From Entomomonas sp. E2T0 (GTDB lineage: Bacteria > Pseudomonadota > Gammaproteobacteria > Pseudomonadales > Pseudomonadaceae): a stretch of 64,000 bases of DNA. The stretch's first letter is position 1. Each line of letters starts with the position of its first letter. The notes beneath the pieces are model-generated. The model worked only from the letters and a program-made list of their open reading frames with translations. It did no database searches and was not told the origin of the DNA. Where the stretch lies: contig NZ_CP094972.1 in the NCBI RefSeq assembly GCF_025985425.1, positions 1,240,001-1,304,000 of the forward strand, in the 5' to 3' direction. Below are positions 1-8,721 of this stretch, in pieces. A program made the translations under genes and the position numbers.

Positions 1-296
1 ACATTCAGATTAGGATGTTTTTGTTTAATGATCGTTGCATCTTTTATAGGGATAGCAGTAATGAATCCATTTGAAACAGAATCATCTTTTTTGATGTCTA
101 GGTTTATCAATAAATAACTGTCACTTACATATTTTTCTTTTAGGAAGAATAAATTAATCTCAGCATTTGAATCTGTGATGTTAATAACATCTCCTGATTC
201 ATGAATTATTTTAGTATTTGAAGGTTTACTTTTTCCCATAAAGAGAAAAAATATAATAATAGCAGCGATAAGAGCAATGGGAATTAATTTGTTCAT
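1..296 (-). CDS. Hypothetical membrane-anchored protein, N-terminal part only
   Basis: A reading frame on the minus strand starts with ATG at 296 and runs off the left edge of the window, so about 98 residues are visible. The N-terminus (MNKLIPIALIAAIIIFFLF) is one hydrophobic segment after a single lysine, typical of an uncleaved signal anchor or a signal peptide. The remainder is polar, rich in Asn, Asp, Ile and Lys, and looks like a small extracytoplasmic domain. I do not recognise a family. No other gene overlaps it, and the next gene (an ATPase ending at 453) is on the same strand. The C-terminus is missing, so length and domain content cannot be judged. Confidence 0.55.
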   Translation of the reverse strand, partial: MNKLIPIALIAAIIIFFLFMGKSKPSNTKIIHESGDVINITDSNAEINLFFLKEKYVSDSYLLINLDIKKDDSVSNGFITAIPIKDATIIKQKHPNLN

Positions 297-452
297 TCAA
301 TATTTTCTCTCTTATTTTGTTATATGTAATGATTACATGTAAGTTTACATGTGAAAAAATATTTATGCAATATATAGAAGTAATATATTTATCAAATTTC
401 TGTAAAATATATACAAGGCTTTGTTTTTAATAATATTATTATTTGTTCTAGA

Positions 453-1613
453 TTAGGTGGGCCAATACCAAGCTGGAGTGTCTAACATTCTTTGACCTTT
501 AATTGTGGTTTGTCCCAATACTTTTTCTAGTTCGATGGTATTGCAGTCACTTTGTTGCTCTAGTGCATTAATCAGTCTTTTTGAGTGACTAATAATCCAA
601 ATTTGTGAATGTTTACTGGCGTTTATAATAAGTCTTGCTAATGCAGGTAATAAATCGGAATGTAAGCTGTTTTCAGGCTCATTAAGTATCATTAATGAAG
701 GTGGGCGAGGGGTAAGTAAAGCAGCCGTTAATAATAAATAACGTAGAGTACCATCGGATAATTCTTGTGCAGCGAGTGGGCGTAAAATGCCTAGCTGCTG
801 AAGCATAACAGTAAAAAAGCCATCCTTTCTGATTATAAGAGATGAATCAGGAAATGCATCATGGATAGTTTGAGCAAGTAAGTCAGCATCTCCCACCTCT
901 TGAATTGTTTGTAAAGCAGCCGCTAAATCATGACCATCATGGTGAAGTACAGGAGTTCGAGTGCCTAGTTGAGGTTTTCGAGCTGGAGCTTCTTGATCTG
1001 TGCGGAAATAGTCATAAAATCGCCAGTTTCTAATGATTTCTCTTAAACGAAATACTTCAGGACAATCACTATGTAACGCTACTTGTCCAAACAGCCCTTC
1101 ATAATTAGGTGTATGTTGTGTTAAGACTTGCGTTTGGTGTCCATCCTTTACTTGAATAAGGGGACCTTTGCGTTCTACTAGTGTTCGAGTAGGTTTATAC
1201 CATTCGCCAGCCCAAATCGTTTCATTTTTAATTTCGGGATCTTGGGCAAAAGCTGTTCCTCCAGGAATAGGCTCTGGTAGTCCAAGTGAAATGCTGTATC
1301 CTAAATCATCTTCAGTAAAACCTAAGTGGAGCCTGATAGCATTTTGTCGTTTAGTACCTTGAATGGGTACTTCACCCCGTTGCATATTACGACTAATTTT
1401 TTCTGGCCCTGCCCATAATACGGATTCCAAGCCACCTTCTTTAGCAATAGCACTAATTACATTGCCTTGAGCAGTTTCTGCTAATAATCGTAAAGCTTTA
1501 TAGAGATTTGATTTGCCACAGCCATTGGCACCCGTAATTACATTTAGTTGGGAAAGTGGAAATACTAGATTATTGATGGAGCGAAAATTGGCTATAGCTA
1601 AGGTTTTGATCAT
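453..1613 (-). CDS. AAA family ATPase, SMC/RecF/OLD-like (AAA_21 type)
   Basis: This 386-residue protein is a stand-alone ABC/SMC-type ATPase. The N-terminus carries the RecF-like start IANFRSINN and a Walker A GANGCGKSN at residues 28-36. Near the C-terminus follow an ABC-like signature (LSDGT, about 285), a Walker B region LMILNEPENSLH (about 307-318) and an H-loop (IISHS, about 340). The Walker B aspartate position reads Asn before the catalytic Glu, a variant I recall from this family. No nuclease (TOPRIM) domain is visible. Relatives are often annotated only as ATP-binding proteins; roles in DNA repair or defence are guesses. It stands alone, 41 nt from anmK on the same strand, with no partner gene resembling a nuclease or toxin. 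Confidence 0.8.
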   Translation of the reverse strand: MIKTLAIANFRSINNLVFPLSQLNVITGANGCGKSNLYKALRLLAETAQGNVISAIAKEGGLESVLWAGPEKISRNMQRGEVPIQGTKRQNAIRLHLGFTEDDLGYSISLGLPEPIPGGTAFAQDPEIKNETIWAGEWYKPTRTLVERKGPLIQVKDGHQTQVLTQHTPNYEGLFGQVALHSDCPEVFRLREIIRNWRFYDYFRTDQEAPARKPQLGTRTPVLHHDGHDLAAALQTIQEVGDADLLAQTIHDAFPDSSLIIRKDGFFTVMLQQLGILRPLAAQELSDGTLRYLLLTAALLTPRPPSLMILNEPENSLHSDLLPALARLIINASKHSQIWIISHSKRLINALEQQSDCNTIELEKVLGQTTIKGQRMLDTPAWYWPT

Positions 1614-1654
1614 AACGATTTTATATAGGTGAAAGTTTTTGAATATTATACGCG

Positions 1655-2755
1655 TTATGCAGGATAGATAGCGCCTAATATTCTTAAACCTTTAGCGCCT
1701 GTAACAGCAGGGCGATTGGCAGGGATTTTCTCTAAGCAACAGTAAGCAAGCCAGGCGAAGGCCATTGCTTCAATCCATTCTGGAGGAATGTCATAATCTT
1801 GAGTTGTTTGTACCTTAGTATTGGTAAGGTTGTGTTGTAAGCGATTGAGTAATTCATTGTTAAAAGCACCTCCACCACAAACAATTAGCTCATCAGTAAT
1901 GGGTTGGGCTTGTTTAAGTGATTGTACAATGCTTTGTACAGTCAGTTCTAATAAGGTAGATTGCACTACTTCATCTGCTATAGATTGGTTAAACTGAGTT
2001 AATTTATTATTTAACCAATCAAAGTTAAATAATTCTCGGCCTGTACTTTTAGGGCCTGTTTTACTAAAAAAATTATCAGCTAAAAATAGCTTAAGTAGTG
2101 CCTGATTAGGTTTTGCACTAGCAGCCCAAGCACCTTTATCATCATAGTGTTTATTAAGTTTATAAGAAATCCATGTGTCTAATAAAACATTGCCAGGTCC
2201 ACAATCAAAACCATGGGTAGTTTGATTGGGTGATAATAAACTTAAATTACTAAAGCCACCTACATTTAGAATAGCACGATATTTGTTGTCATCTTTAAAT
2301 AGCGCTTCATGATAGGCTGGTACTAGTGGAGCACCTTGTCCAGCTGCTGCAACATCACGTCTACGGAAATCTGTTACTACTGTAATATTGGTAAGTTCAG
2401 CTAAGAGTGCACCATTACTAATTTGTATGGTAAAACCACGTTCAGGTTCATGTCTAACTGTCTGCCCATGACTACCAATAGCTACAATATCGCTGCTAGT
2501 TAGTTGCTGTTGTGCTAATAAATGATTAATTCCTTCAGCCGCTAGCTGCGCCCATTGTTGTTCGGCAATGGCCGCTTTCGCTAGCTCATCATTACCACTG
2601 CTACATAATATAAGTAAATCATCACGCAATTGCTCAGGCATAGTGATGTAATGATTGGCAATAAGTTGGCTAGGTAAATGGGGCTGTTGGTCAATAAGAA
2701 CAATATCTAGTCCATCTAAACTAGTGCCAGACATTATTCCTATATAGTAAGCCAT
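1655..2755 (-). CDS. anmK: Anhydro-N-acetylmuramic acid kinase
   Basis: AnmK phosphorylates and hydrolyses 1,6-anhydro-MurNAc, released during cell-wall turnover, to MurNAc-6-phosphate in the cytoplasm, feeding peptidoglycan recycling. The 366-residue length is normal. Family motifs are all present: the N-terminal phosphate-binding loop GTSLDGLD (residues 9-16), [26 protein letters not shown] and the [12 protein letters not shown] segment. The gene starts 3 nt after the stop of the M23 peptidase gene, so the two are co-transcribed. A peptidoglycan hydrolase next to a recycling kinase makes functional sense, and the same pair sits beside tyrS in Pseudomonas genomes. Confidence 0.97.
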   Translation of the reverse strand: MAYYIGIMSGTSLDGLDIVLIDQQPHLPSQLIANHYITMPEQLRDDLLILCSSGNDELAKAAIAEQQWAQLAAEGINHLLAQQQLTSSDIVAIGSHGQTVRHEPERGFTIQISNGALLAELTNITVVTDFRRRDVAAAGQGAPLVPAYHEALFKDDNKYRAILNVGGFSNLSLLSPNQTTHGFDCGPGNVLLDTWISYKLNKHYDDKGAWAASAKPNQALLKLFLADNFFSKTGPKSTGRELFNFDWLNNKLTQFNQSIADEVVQSTLLELTVQSIVQSLKQAQPITDELIVCGGGAFNNELLNRLQHNLTNTKVQTTQDYDIPPEWIEAMAFAWLAYCCLEKIPANRPAVTGAKGLRILGAIYPA

Positions 2756-2758
2756 AGA

Positions 2759-4219
2759 TTACTCAGATGAGGTTTGAGATTGTTCTGTTGTCTGTGCTTT
2801 GGCTAACATAACAGTTTTCTTTTTGCGCATTTCAGCCATTAACGGTTGGCTAAGCGCAAGAAAACGAGTCTTTTCTTTTTCAGGTAATGGATCAGCCATT
2901 GGCAGTTTTACACTAAGTGGGTCAACGTGCTTGCCATTTACGCGGAATTCATAATGTAAGTGAGGGCCAGTTGCTAGACCTGTCATGCCTACATAGCCAA
3001 TAGTTTGACTTTGTTTAACATGACTACCTACTTTTAAACCAGGAGCAAAGCGGCTCATATGTCCATAAAGTGTGCTGTAAGTTTTACCATGTTGGATAAC
3101 AATGGCATTACCATAACCACCTTTCCAACCACGTTCAACAATACGACCATCGCCAGAAGCTCTAATAGCTGTTCCTGTAGGTGCTGCATAATCTACACCT
3201 TTATGCGCACGAATTTTATTTAACACAGGATGGAATCGCCCCATGGTGAATTTTGAGCTAATGCGTGTAAAATCAACAGGTGTACGGATAAAAGCACGAC
3301 GCATACTGGTGGCATCTGCACGATAATAAGCGGCAATACCTTTTTTGTTGGTATAACGAATAGCTGTATATTCTTTGCCACGATTTATAAAGCGTGCAGC
3401 CAGTAAATTACCTGTGCCGACCATTTTGCCATTTACTAGTTTTTGTTCAAAAATAGCTTCAAATTCATCGCCTTGGCGAAGATCTAAAGCAAAATCGATA
3501 TCGTAACCAAAGGCATTGGCAATTTCTAAAATCATACTATGGGGAACATCAGCTTTATCGGCTGCTGCAAATAGAGAACTAGTAATTATTCCATAAGCAT
3601 AAACTTGCTTATAAGTAGGTTCAATTGCATTGTGGTCAAATACATAACCGTCATCTTGTTTAGTAAGGCTATAAGTATTTAACAGATTAGGCTTAGTCAC
3701 TAAAGAGAGTAAATCACCAGCTTCATTGAGTGTAAACTCAAAAGATTGCCCAATATTTAAGCGAGTAAAATATTTTTTAGCATCAGCGTTACTTTCTATC
3801 GCCTTATACATAGTATTTACAGATAATCCTGCTTTATTAAATAAAGTAGAAAGTGTGTCACCTTTTTCTACTTTAAACACTAATATTGTATTGCGCTCAG
3901 GAATTACAATTAATGGGCCATCGCCAACTACCATATTAGATTGGGCAACATCTGCTGTTGGTATATCGTTTAATTGAGTTGGTAATAGAGGGATAGTAGG
4001 CGGTGTTTGTAAACTTCTAGCAAAAATATCAGCAATTACTTCTGGAACAACAATAGGTGTGGTTGGCTCAGGTGCAATAGGTGTATTGGTAATCTCTGTA
4101 TTTTGAGGCTTTTCAGATGAAGGATAAAACAGAATACCCAATCCCAATAGAATAGCTATTACAATTAATATAATTAATGAGTTAAACGAGCGCTTTCTTG
4201 TTGATGTATTCTGTATCAT
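2759..4219 (-). CDS. M23 family metallopeptidase (MepM/YebA-like murein endopeptidase)
   Basis: A 486-residue periplasmic peptidase predicted to cut peptide cross-links in peptidoglycan during cell growth. A transmembrane anchor lies near residues 14-32 (after a basic KRSFNS start), followed by a Pro/Thr-rich linker, an OapA/LysM-like domain (VEKGDTLSTLFNKAGLS, about 118) and a C-terminal LytM domain. The zinc ligands of active M23 enzymes are present: HKGVDYAAP (His and Asp) and GPHLHYEFR (HxH), plus the YGHMSRF strand. This distinguishes it from the catalytically dead NlpD in the same window. It is first in a minus-strand operon with anmK and divergent from tyrS across a 206-nt promoter region. 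Confidence 0.93.
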   Translation of the reverse strand: MIQNTSTRKRSFNSLIILIVIAILLGLGILFYPSSEKPQNTEITNTPIAPEPTTPIVVPEVIADIFARSLQTPPTIPLLPTQLNDIPTADVAQSNMVVGDGPLIVIPERNTILVFKVEKGDTLSTLFNKAGLSVNTMYKAIESNADAKKYFTRLNIGQSFEFTLNEAGDLLSLVTKPNLLNTYSLTKQDDGYVFDHNAIEPTYKQVYAYGIITSSLFAAADKADVPHSMILEIANAFGYDIDFALDLRQGDEFEAIFEQKLVNGKMVGTGNLLAARFINRGKEYTAIRYTNKKGIAAYYRADATSMRRAFIRTPVDFTRISSKFTMGRFHPVLNKIRAHKGVDYAAPTGTAIRASGDGRIVERGWKGGYGNAIVIQHGKTYSTLYGHMSRFAPGLKVGSHVKQSQTIGYVGMTGLATGPHLHYEFRVNGKHVDPLSVKLPMADPLPEKEKTRFLALSQPLMAEMRKKKTVMLAKAQTTEQSQTSSE

Positions 4220-4363
4220 GGCTTAAATAGAGTTAACTACCAAATAACTAGATAAATTAGTGATGTAAAATATAAGTAAAACCAAATTTGCGCAACTGTA
4301 AATTACAAAAAAATACCAATTAAAATGTAACAGAAAACTTTATTTTACAGTATAGTTATCTAT

Positions 4364-4382
4364 TGTCATTTGATAAATGACA
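4364..4382. repeat. Perfect inverted repeat in the tyrS upstream region
   Basis: Arms TGTCATTT (4364-4371) and AAATGACA (4375-4382) are perfectly complementary around a 3-nt loop, 43 nt before the tyrS ATG. It could be an operator or a leader hairpin; there is no U-tract, so it is not a standard terminator. Function is unknown. Confidence 0.4.
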
Positions 4383-4425
4383 TCGATTAGTTAATTGGTT
4401 AAATATTAATTTAGAGAAGGAAACG

Positions 4426-5625
4426 ATGAAATCTATTGAAGAACAGCTAGCATTAATCAAGCGAGGCACAGAAGAAATTCTAGTTGAAGATGAGTTAGTT
4501 GAGAAGTTAAAACAAGGTAAGATATTGCGAGTTAAAGCAGGTTTTGACCCTACCGCCCCAGATCTTCATTTAGGTCATACTGTACTTATTAATAAATTAC
4601 GTCATTTTCAGACCTTAGGCCATAAAGTTATCTTTTTAATTGGTGACTTTACAGGTATGATCGGTGATCCAAGTGGTAAAAATACTACACGCCCACCTTT
4701 GACGAGAGAACAAGTTTTAGCCAATGCTGAGACTTATAAAGAACAAGTGTTCAAAATTTTAGATCCAGCATTAACCGAAGTAGCGTTTAACTCTACTTGG
4801 ATGGATCAAATGAAACCTGCTGATTTTATCCGTTTAGCCTCTCAATATACTGTTGCACGCATGCTTGAGCGTGATGACTTTGAAAATCGATATAAAAGCC
4901 AACAACCAATCGCTATTCATGAATTCTTATATCCACTGATCCAAGGTTATGACTCTGTAGCATTAGAGTGTGATGTTGAAATGGGTGGTACTGACCAACG
5001 TTTTAATTTATTAATGGGACGTGAGTTATTACGTTCTTACGGTAAATCGCCACAATGTACTATTACTGTACCTTTATTAGAAGGTTTAGACGGTGTTAAA
5101 AAGATGTCTAAATCGTTAGGTAACTATGTGGGTATTGATGAGCCACCAGGAGTAATGTACAACAAATTAGTTTCAATGCCAGATACATTGATTTGGCGTT
5201 ATTTTGAATTGTTAAGTTTCCGTGACTTAGAGGAAATTGAACAGTTTAAGAAGGGTGTAGAAAATGGAGCTAATCCTCGTGATATTAAAATTAAATTAGC
5301 TGAAGAATTAATTGCTCGTTTCCATGGTGAGGAAGCCGCTGCTAATGCCCATAAGTCAGCAGGTAATCGTCTAAAAGAGGGTGAACTACCAGAAGACTTA
5401 CCAGAGATTACGTTAAAAGCAGCAACCGATTTACCTGTTGCAGCAGTACTTAATCAAGCTAAGCTAGTTAAAAACTCTGCAGCGGCTAGAGATTTACTAC
5501 AAGCGGGAAGTGTACGCATAGATGGTAATGTAGTTGATGCTAGTTTTACTTTTAAAGTAGGTGCAGAACATGTTTGCCAAGCAGGTAAGAAAAATTTTGC
5601 ACGTATTAAGTTAGAGCAGGAGTAA
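4426..5625 (+). CDS. tyrS: Tyrosyl-tRNA synthetase
   Basis: Class Ic aminoacyl-tRNA synthetase that charges tRNA-Tyr. At 399 residues it belongs to the TyrRZ-like subgroup common in Pseudomonas, rather than the roughly 424-residue E. coli TyrS. The HIGH motif reads HLGH (residues 48-51) and the KMSKS loop is intact (about residue 226, after GLDGVK). The C-terminal S4 RNA-binding domain is visible from about residue 335 ([21 protein letters not shown]). A purine-rich ribosome-binding site (GAGAAGGAAA) precedes the ATG. It is transcribed alone and ends in a clear terminator-like hairpin. Confidence 0.97.
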   Translation: MKSIEEQLALIKRGTEEILVEDELVEKLKQGKILRVKAGFDPTAPDLHLGHTVLINKLRHFQTLGHKVIFLIGDFTGMIGDPSGKNTTRPPLTREQVLANAETYKEQVFKILDPALTEVAFNSTWMDQMKPADFIRLASQYTVARMLERDDFENRYKSQQPIAIHEFLYPLIQGYDSVALECDVEMGGTDQRFNLLMGRELLRSYGKSPQCTITVPLLEGLDGVKKMSKSLGNYVGIDEPPGVMYNKLVSMPDTLIWRYFELLSFRDLEEIEQFKKGVENGANPRDIKIKLAEELIARFHGEEAAANAHKSAGNRLKEGELPEDLPEITLKAATDLPVAAVLNQAKLVKNSAAARDLLQAGSVRIDGNVVDASFTFKVGAEHVCQAGKKNFARIKLEQE

Positions 5626-5633
5626 TTTATTAA

Positions 5634-5672
5634 TGCTAGTAAGTATTTTTAACAGTACTTGCTAGCATTTTA
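5634..5672 (+). terminator. Terminator-like hairpin after tyrS
   Basis: Arms TGCTAGTAAGTA (5634-5645) and TACTTGCTAGCA (5656-5667) pair over 12 positions with one G-U wobble around a 10-nt loop, followed by TTTTAT. It lies 9 nt after the tyrS stop codon. Confidence 0.7.
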
Positions 5673-5897
5673 TATTGAGCTTTCCTGAACAATAATATGA
5701 ATAATAAGCACACAGAAAGATAACATGTTAGAATAATGGCTTATGATGAATGGATACTATTCTTTGCTATTAGGTTAAATCATAATCAGCCTAATTAAAT
5801 TACATCTGTCATGTTAAACAATCAAATTTGAATTGAGTTAAGTTAATTAGATATTTATTGAAAACTGATCAATAAATAGTTGAGAGTATTTACGTTA

Positions 5898-6491
5898 ATG
5901 GATTCACAGTTACAACAACAGTTACATGATTTAATTGTTGAAACAATTACCGAAGGTTTTCAGCATATTCAAGGATTAATAAGTGATGAGCGCTTATACG
6001 GTTTTGCGTTACATTTAAATAAAGATGGTAGATCTTTTTATTGTGCGGCTAATACGTTAGATGGTGTAACTAAAAAGTTTACCGTTAAATTAAGAAGTAT
6101 TGAGGATGTAACAGATTATCTATGGTTTTCCAGTGAGTGGGATTATACAGATATTGCTTTAAAGGAATACAGGGAAAAATTAAGTAATTTTGTTAAGCAA
6201 AGTAATCTAGCTAAACCTATTATGAATATCTGGCATGACGAATATTTTAAAATTATTCTGGAAGCTTTACAAACATGTAATAACCAAGGTTTGTTTGGAA
6301 TTGGTATTCTTCGTGAAAAGATGGCTGTTTTTGTTGATTCTGAAGATAGTAATATGTTTGATTTGGCGGAAAGAACGTCTAAATTATTAAATCCTCCTTA
6401 TGTTCATGATGCTTTTTTAAGGCGTTTCGAACCACATGACCCACAAGGTTTGACGTATCGATTAATTAGTGAGTTGGTGGCTGACTACTAG
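5898..6491 (+). CDS. DUF4303 family protein
   Basis: A roughly 197-residue soluble protein matching the DUF4303 pattern: LYGFALHLNKDGRSFYCAAN near the N-terminus, then WFSSEWDYTDI around residue 80. No catalytic motif or signal peptide is visible, and function is unknown; members often occur near polymorphic-toxin or immunity-type genes, but none is seen here. The frame is open from a TTG at 5880, but the ATG at 5898 is preferred because a purine stretch (GAGAG at 5882-5886) lies at a workable distance and homologues begin at about this point. The 3' end overlaps the convergent trmO gene by 30 nt. Confidence 0.7.
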   Translation: MDSQLQQQLHDLIVETITEGFQHIQGLISDERLYGFALHLNKDGRSFYCAANTLDGVTKKFTVKLRSIEDVTDYLWFSSEWDYTDIALKEYREKLSNFVKQSNLAKPIMNIWHDEYFKIILEALQTCNNQGLFGIGILREKMAVFVDSEDSNMFDLAERTSKLLNPPYVHDAFLRRFEPHDPQGLTYRLISELVADY

Positions 6492-7160
6492 TACTTCAAT
6501 AGTATTAAGGTCAGGATAATGCCATTTTACATTCACATCCCAAAATAGGGTGCCGTACTCTCTGGTTGGCTCTGGTTGTTGGTAAGCAGGCTTTGGGTCT
6601 TGGCTGAGGCATTGCTCAATTAGAGTTTGTAAAGGTTTTTGTAGGCGTTCTTCATGTTGTTTTGCTTGTTTTAGTGCTTGTGTTGTCCAAATAACTTGAA
6701 TAGTTTTTGGTGGTTTAGGAGCTATATTATTTGTTGCTTCAGTCACTATATCAGCATAAGGTACATAGGGCTTAATATCTATAATAGGTGTGCCATCAAG
6801 TAAATCAATACCTGAGATAAAAAGCTGGTTATCAACTATTTTTTCTAATTTAACAACAGACTGGCCTATATTGTTGGGGCGGAAAGTAGAACGTGTGGCG
6901 AAAACCCCTAATGACTTATTACCACCTAAACGGGGAGGGCGCACTTTTAATCGTGGCTTATCTTGCATAGTTTGGTGAAAGATAAATAATAACCACAGAT
7001 GACTGATTTGTTCTAAGCCTGCTAATGCTTCACTTTGGTTATAAGGGGCTAATAATTCAATAACACCTGTTGCTGCTGGTGCTAAAAGAGGTTGTCGAGG
7101 AATAGTAAATTTCTCTTTAAAACAAGAATGTATATAGCCGATAGGTTCTAGCTGGTACAT
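6462..7160 (-). CDS. trmO: tRNA (N6-threonylcarbamoyladenosine(37)-N6)-methyltransferase TrmO
   Basis: TrmO (YaeB/TsaA) adds a methyl group to t6A37 of threonine tRNAs using SAM, fine-tuning anticodon pairing. The 232-residue protein begins with the family hallmark YQLEPIGYIHSCFKEKF, followed by PRQP and the beta-barrel core with RPPRLGGN and TRSTFRPNNIGQS, which in characterised members forms the SAM-binding surface. The C-terminal TrmO-specific extension (LFWDVNVKWHY) is also present. It lies 16 nt downstream of rimO, giving an operon of a tRNA- and a ribosome-modifying enzyme. The last 30 nt overlap the convergent DUF4303 gene. Confidence 0.93.
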   Translation of the reverse strand: MYQLEPIGYIHSCFKEKFTIPRQPLLAPAATGVIELLAPYNQSEALAGLEQISHLWLLFIFHQTMQDKPRLKVRPPRLGGNKSLGVFATRSTFRPNNIGQSVVKLEKIVDNQLFISGIDLLDGTPIIDIKPYVPYADIVTEATNNIAPKPPKTIQVIWTTQALKQAKQHEERLQKPLQTLIEQCLSQDPKPAYQQPEPTREYGTLFWDVNVKWHYPDLNTIEVLVVSHQLTN

Positions 7161-7176
7161 GCTATTCCTCTTTTGA

Positions 7177-8499
7177 TCAAGTCAACTCAGCCCACAGATC
7201 ATATTCATCAGCATCAGTAATACGAACCTTAACGATATCACCTGCTTGTAATTGGTCAGTATCAATATAAACGAGGCCATCAATATCTGGTGCATCAGCC
7301 ACTGAGCGAGCTACAGTGCCTTGCTCATCTATTTCATCTACAATAACTAACATTTCTTGACCAACACGTTGTTGTAAGCGAGCGGCTGAAATAGCTTGTT
7401 GGTGAGCCATAAAGCGTTCCCAACGTTGTTGCTTAACTTCTTCTGGCACATGATCAGCTAACTCATTGGCTGGTGCCCCATCAACCGCTGAATATTGGAA
7501 GCAGCCTACGCGATCTAATTGTGCCTCAGTTAACCAATCCAATAGGTATTGGAAATCTTCTTCTGTCTCACCAGGGAAACCAACAATAAAAGTAGAGCGA
7601 ATAATTAACTCTGGGCACTGCTCGCGCCATTTTTTAATACGGGCTAAGGTTTTATCTTCAAAAGCAGGGCGTTTCATTGCTTTCAGAACTTTAGGGCTAG
7701 CATGTTGGAAAGGAATATCCAAATAAGGTAAGATTTTGCCTGCTACCATTAATGGAATCACATCATCTACGTTAGGGTATGGATAGACATAATGTAATCT
7801 TACCCATGCACCAAGTTGGCTTAAGGCCTCACAGAGGTCTACCATTTTAGTTTTAACAGGTTGACCATTCCAGAATGCTGTTTTGTACTTTAAGTCTACG
7901 CCATAAGCACTGGTATCTTGTGAGATAACTAATAGTTCTTTAACCCCGGCTTTTACGAGTCGCTCTGCTTCTTCAAGCACTTCATTAACAGGACGGCTGA
8001 CTAATTTACCACGCAGATCTGGAATAATACAGAAGCTGCAAGTATGGTTACAGCCTTCTGATATTTTTAAATAAGCGTAATGGCGAGGTGTTAATTTAAC
8101 ACCTTGTGGCGGTACCAGATCAATATGGGGATTATGATCTTTTTTGGGAGGGACTACCTCATGCACTGCTTGTACCACTTGCTCATATTGTTGTGGACCT
8201 GTAACAGCTAATACATTGGGATGAACATCACGAATCGCTCCTTCGGTTACACCCATACAGCCCGTCACAATAACTCGACCATTTTCTGCTAATGCTTCAC
8301 CAATAGCATCCAGTGACTCAGCTTTAGCACTATCAATAAAGCCACAGGTATTAACTACAACGACATCAGCTTCATCATAAGAAGGTACAATTTGATAACC
8401 CTCCATCCGCAATTGCGTCAAAATACGTTCTGAATCAACTGTGGCTTTAGGACACCCTAGGCTTACAAAACCTACTTTAGGGGTGGAAGAATGGGACAT
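7177..8499 (-). CDS. rimO: Ribosomal protein S12 methylthiotransferase
   Basis: Radical-SAM enzyme that methylthiolates an aspartate of ribosomal protein S12. The 440-residue protein has the three domains expected of methylthiotransferases: an N-terminal MTTase domain with [4Fe-4S] ligands Cys16, Cys52 and Cys81; a radical-SAM domain with CNHTCSFC (Cys150, Cys154, Cys157); and a C-terminal TRAM domain from about residue 375. The start [15 protein letters not shown] is typical of RimO rather than MiaB. A GAGGTTTG stretch sits upstream of the ATG. It leads the rimO-trmO operon and is divergent from rapA. Confidence 0.97.
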   Translation of the reverse strand: MSHSSTPKVGFVSLGCPKATVDSERILTQLRMEGYQIVPSYDEADVVVVNTCGFIDSAKAESLDAIGEALAENGRVIVTGCMGVTEGAIRDVHPNVLAVTGPQQYEQVVQAVHEVVPPKKDHNPHIDLVPPQGVKLTPRHYAYLKISEGCNHTCSFCIIPDLRGKLVSRPVNEVLEEAERLVKAGVKELLVISQDTSAYGVDLKYKTAFWNGQPVKTKMVDLCEALSQLGAWVRLHYVYPYPNVDDVIPLMVAGKILPYLDIPFQHASPKVLKAMKRPAFEDKTLARIKKWREQCPELIIRSTFIVGFPGETEEDFQYLLDWLTEAQLDRVGCFQYSAVDGAPANELADHVPEEVKQQRWERFMAHQQAISAARLQQRVGQEMLVIVDEIDEQGTVARSVADAPDIDGLVYIDTDQLQAGDIVKVRITDADEYDLWAELT

Positions 8500-8633
8500 G
8501 CAAACCTCAACAGGAAAAATACTTAATATAATTGGCGAATTTTAATAGGGATAAGATAGAAAAACTAGCGAAATAGCTATACTCAGTCATAAATGCAGTA
8601 AAAATACCAACATTATTGTCCTAGTAATTAAAT

Positions 8634-8678
8634 ATTCAGCAAATATATTATTATTATTTGTAACAAACGTTGCTGAAT
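8634..8678. repeat. 9-bp inverted repeat upstream of rapA
   Basis: Perfect arms ATTCAGCAA (8634-8642) and TTGCTGAAT (8670-8678) flank a 27-nt AT-rich spacer, 43 nt before the rapA start. It may be a regulatory operator or part of the 5' leader. No known regulator site is recognised. Confidence 0.35.
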
Positions 8679-8721
8679 CATTTAAAATATGCCGAAATTT
8701 TTTTAGTTAAGAGGTTTTATT

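Noticed and set aside
5880-5897. TTG start for the DUF4303 gene
   Set aside because: The ATG at 5898 has a usable purine-rich site upstream and begins where relatives begin.
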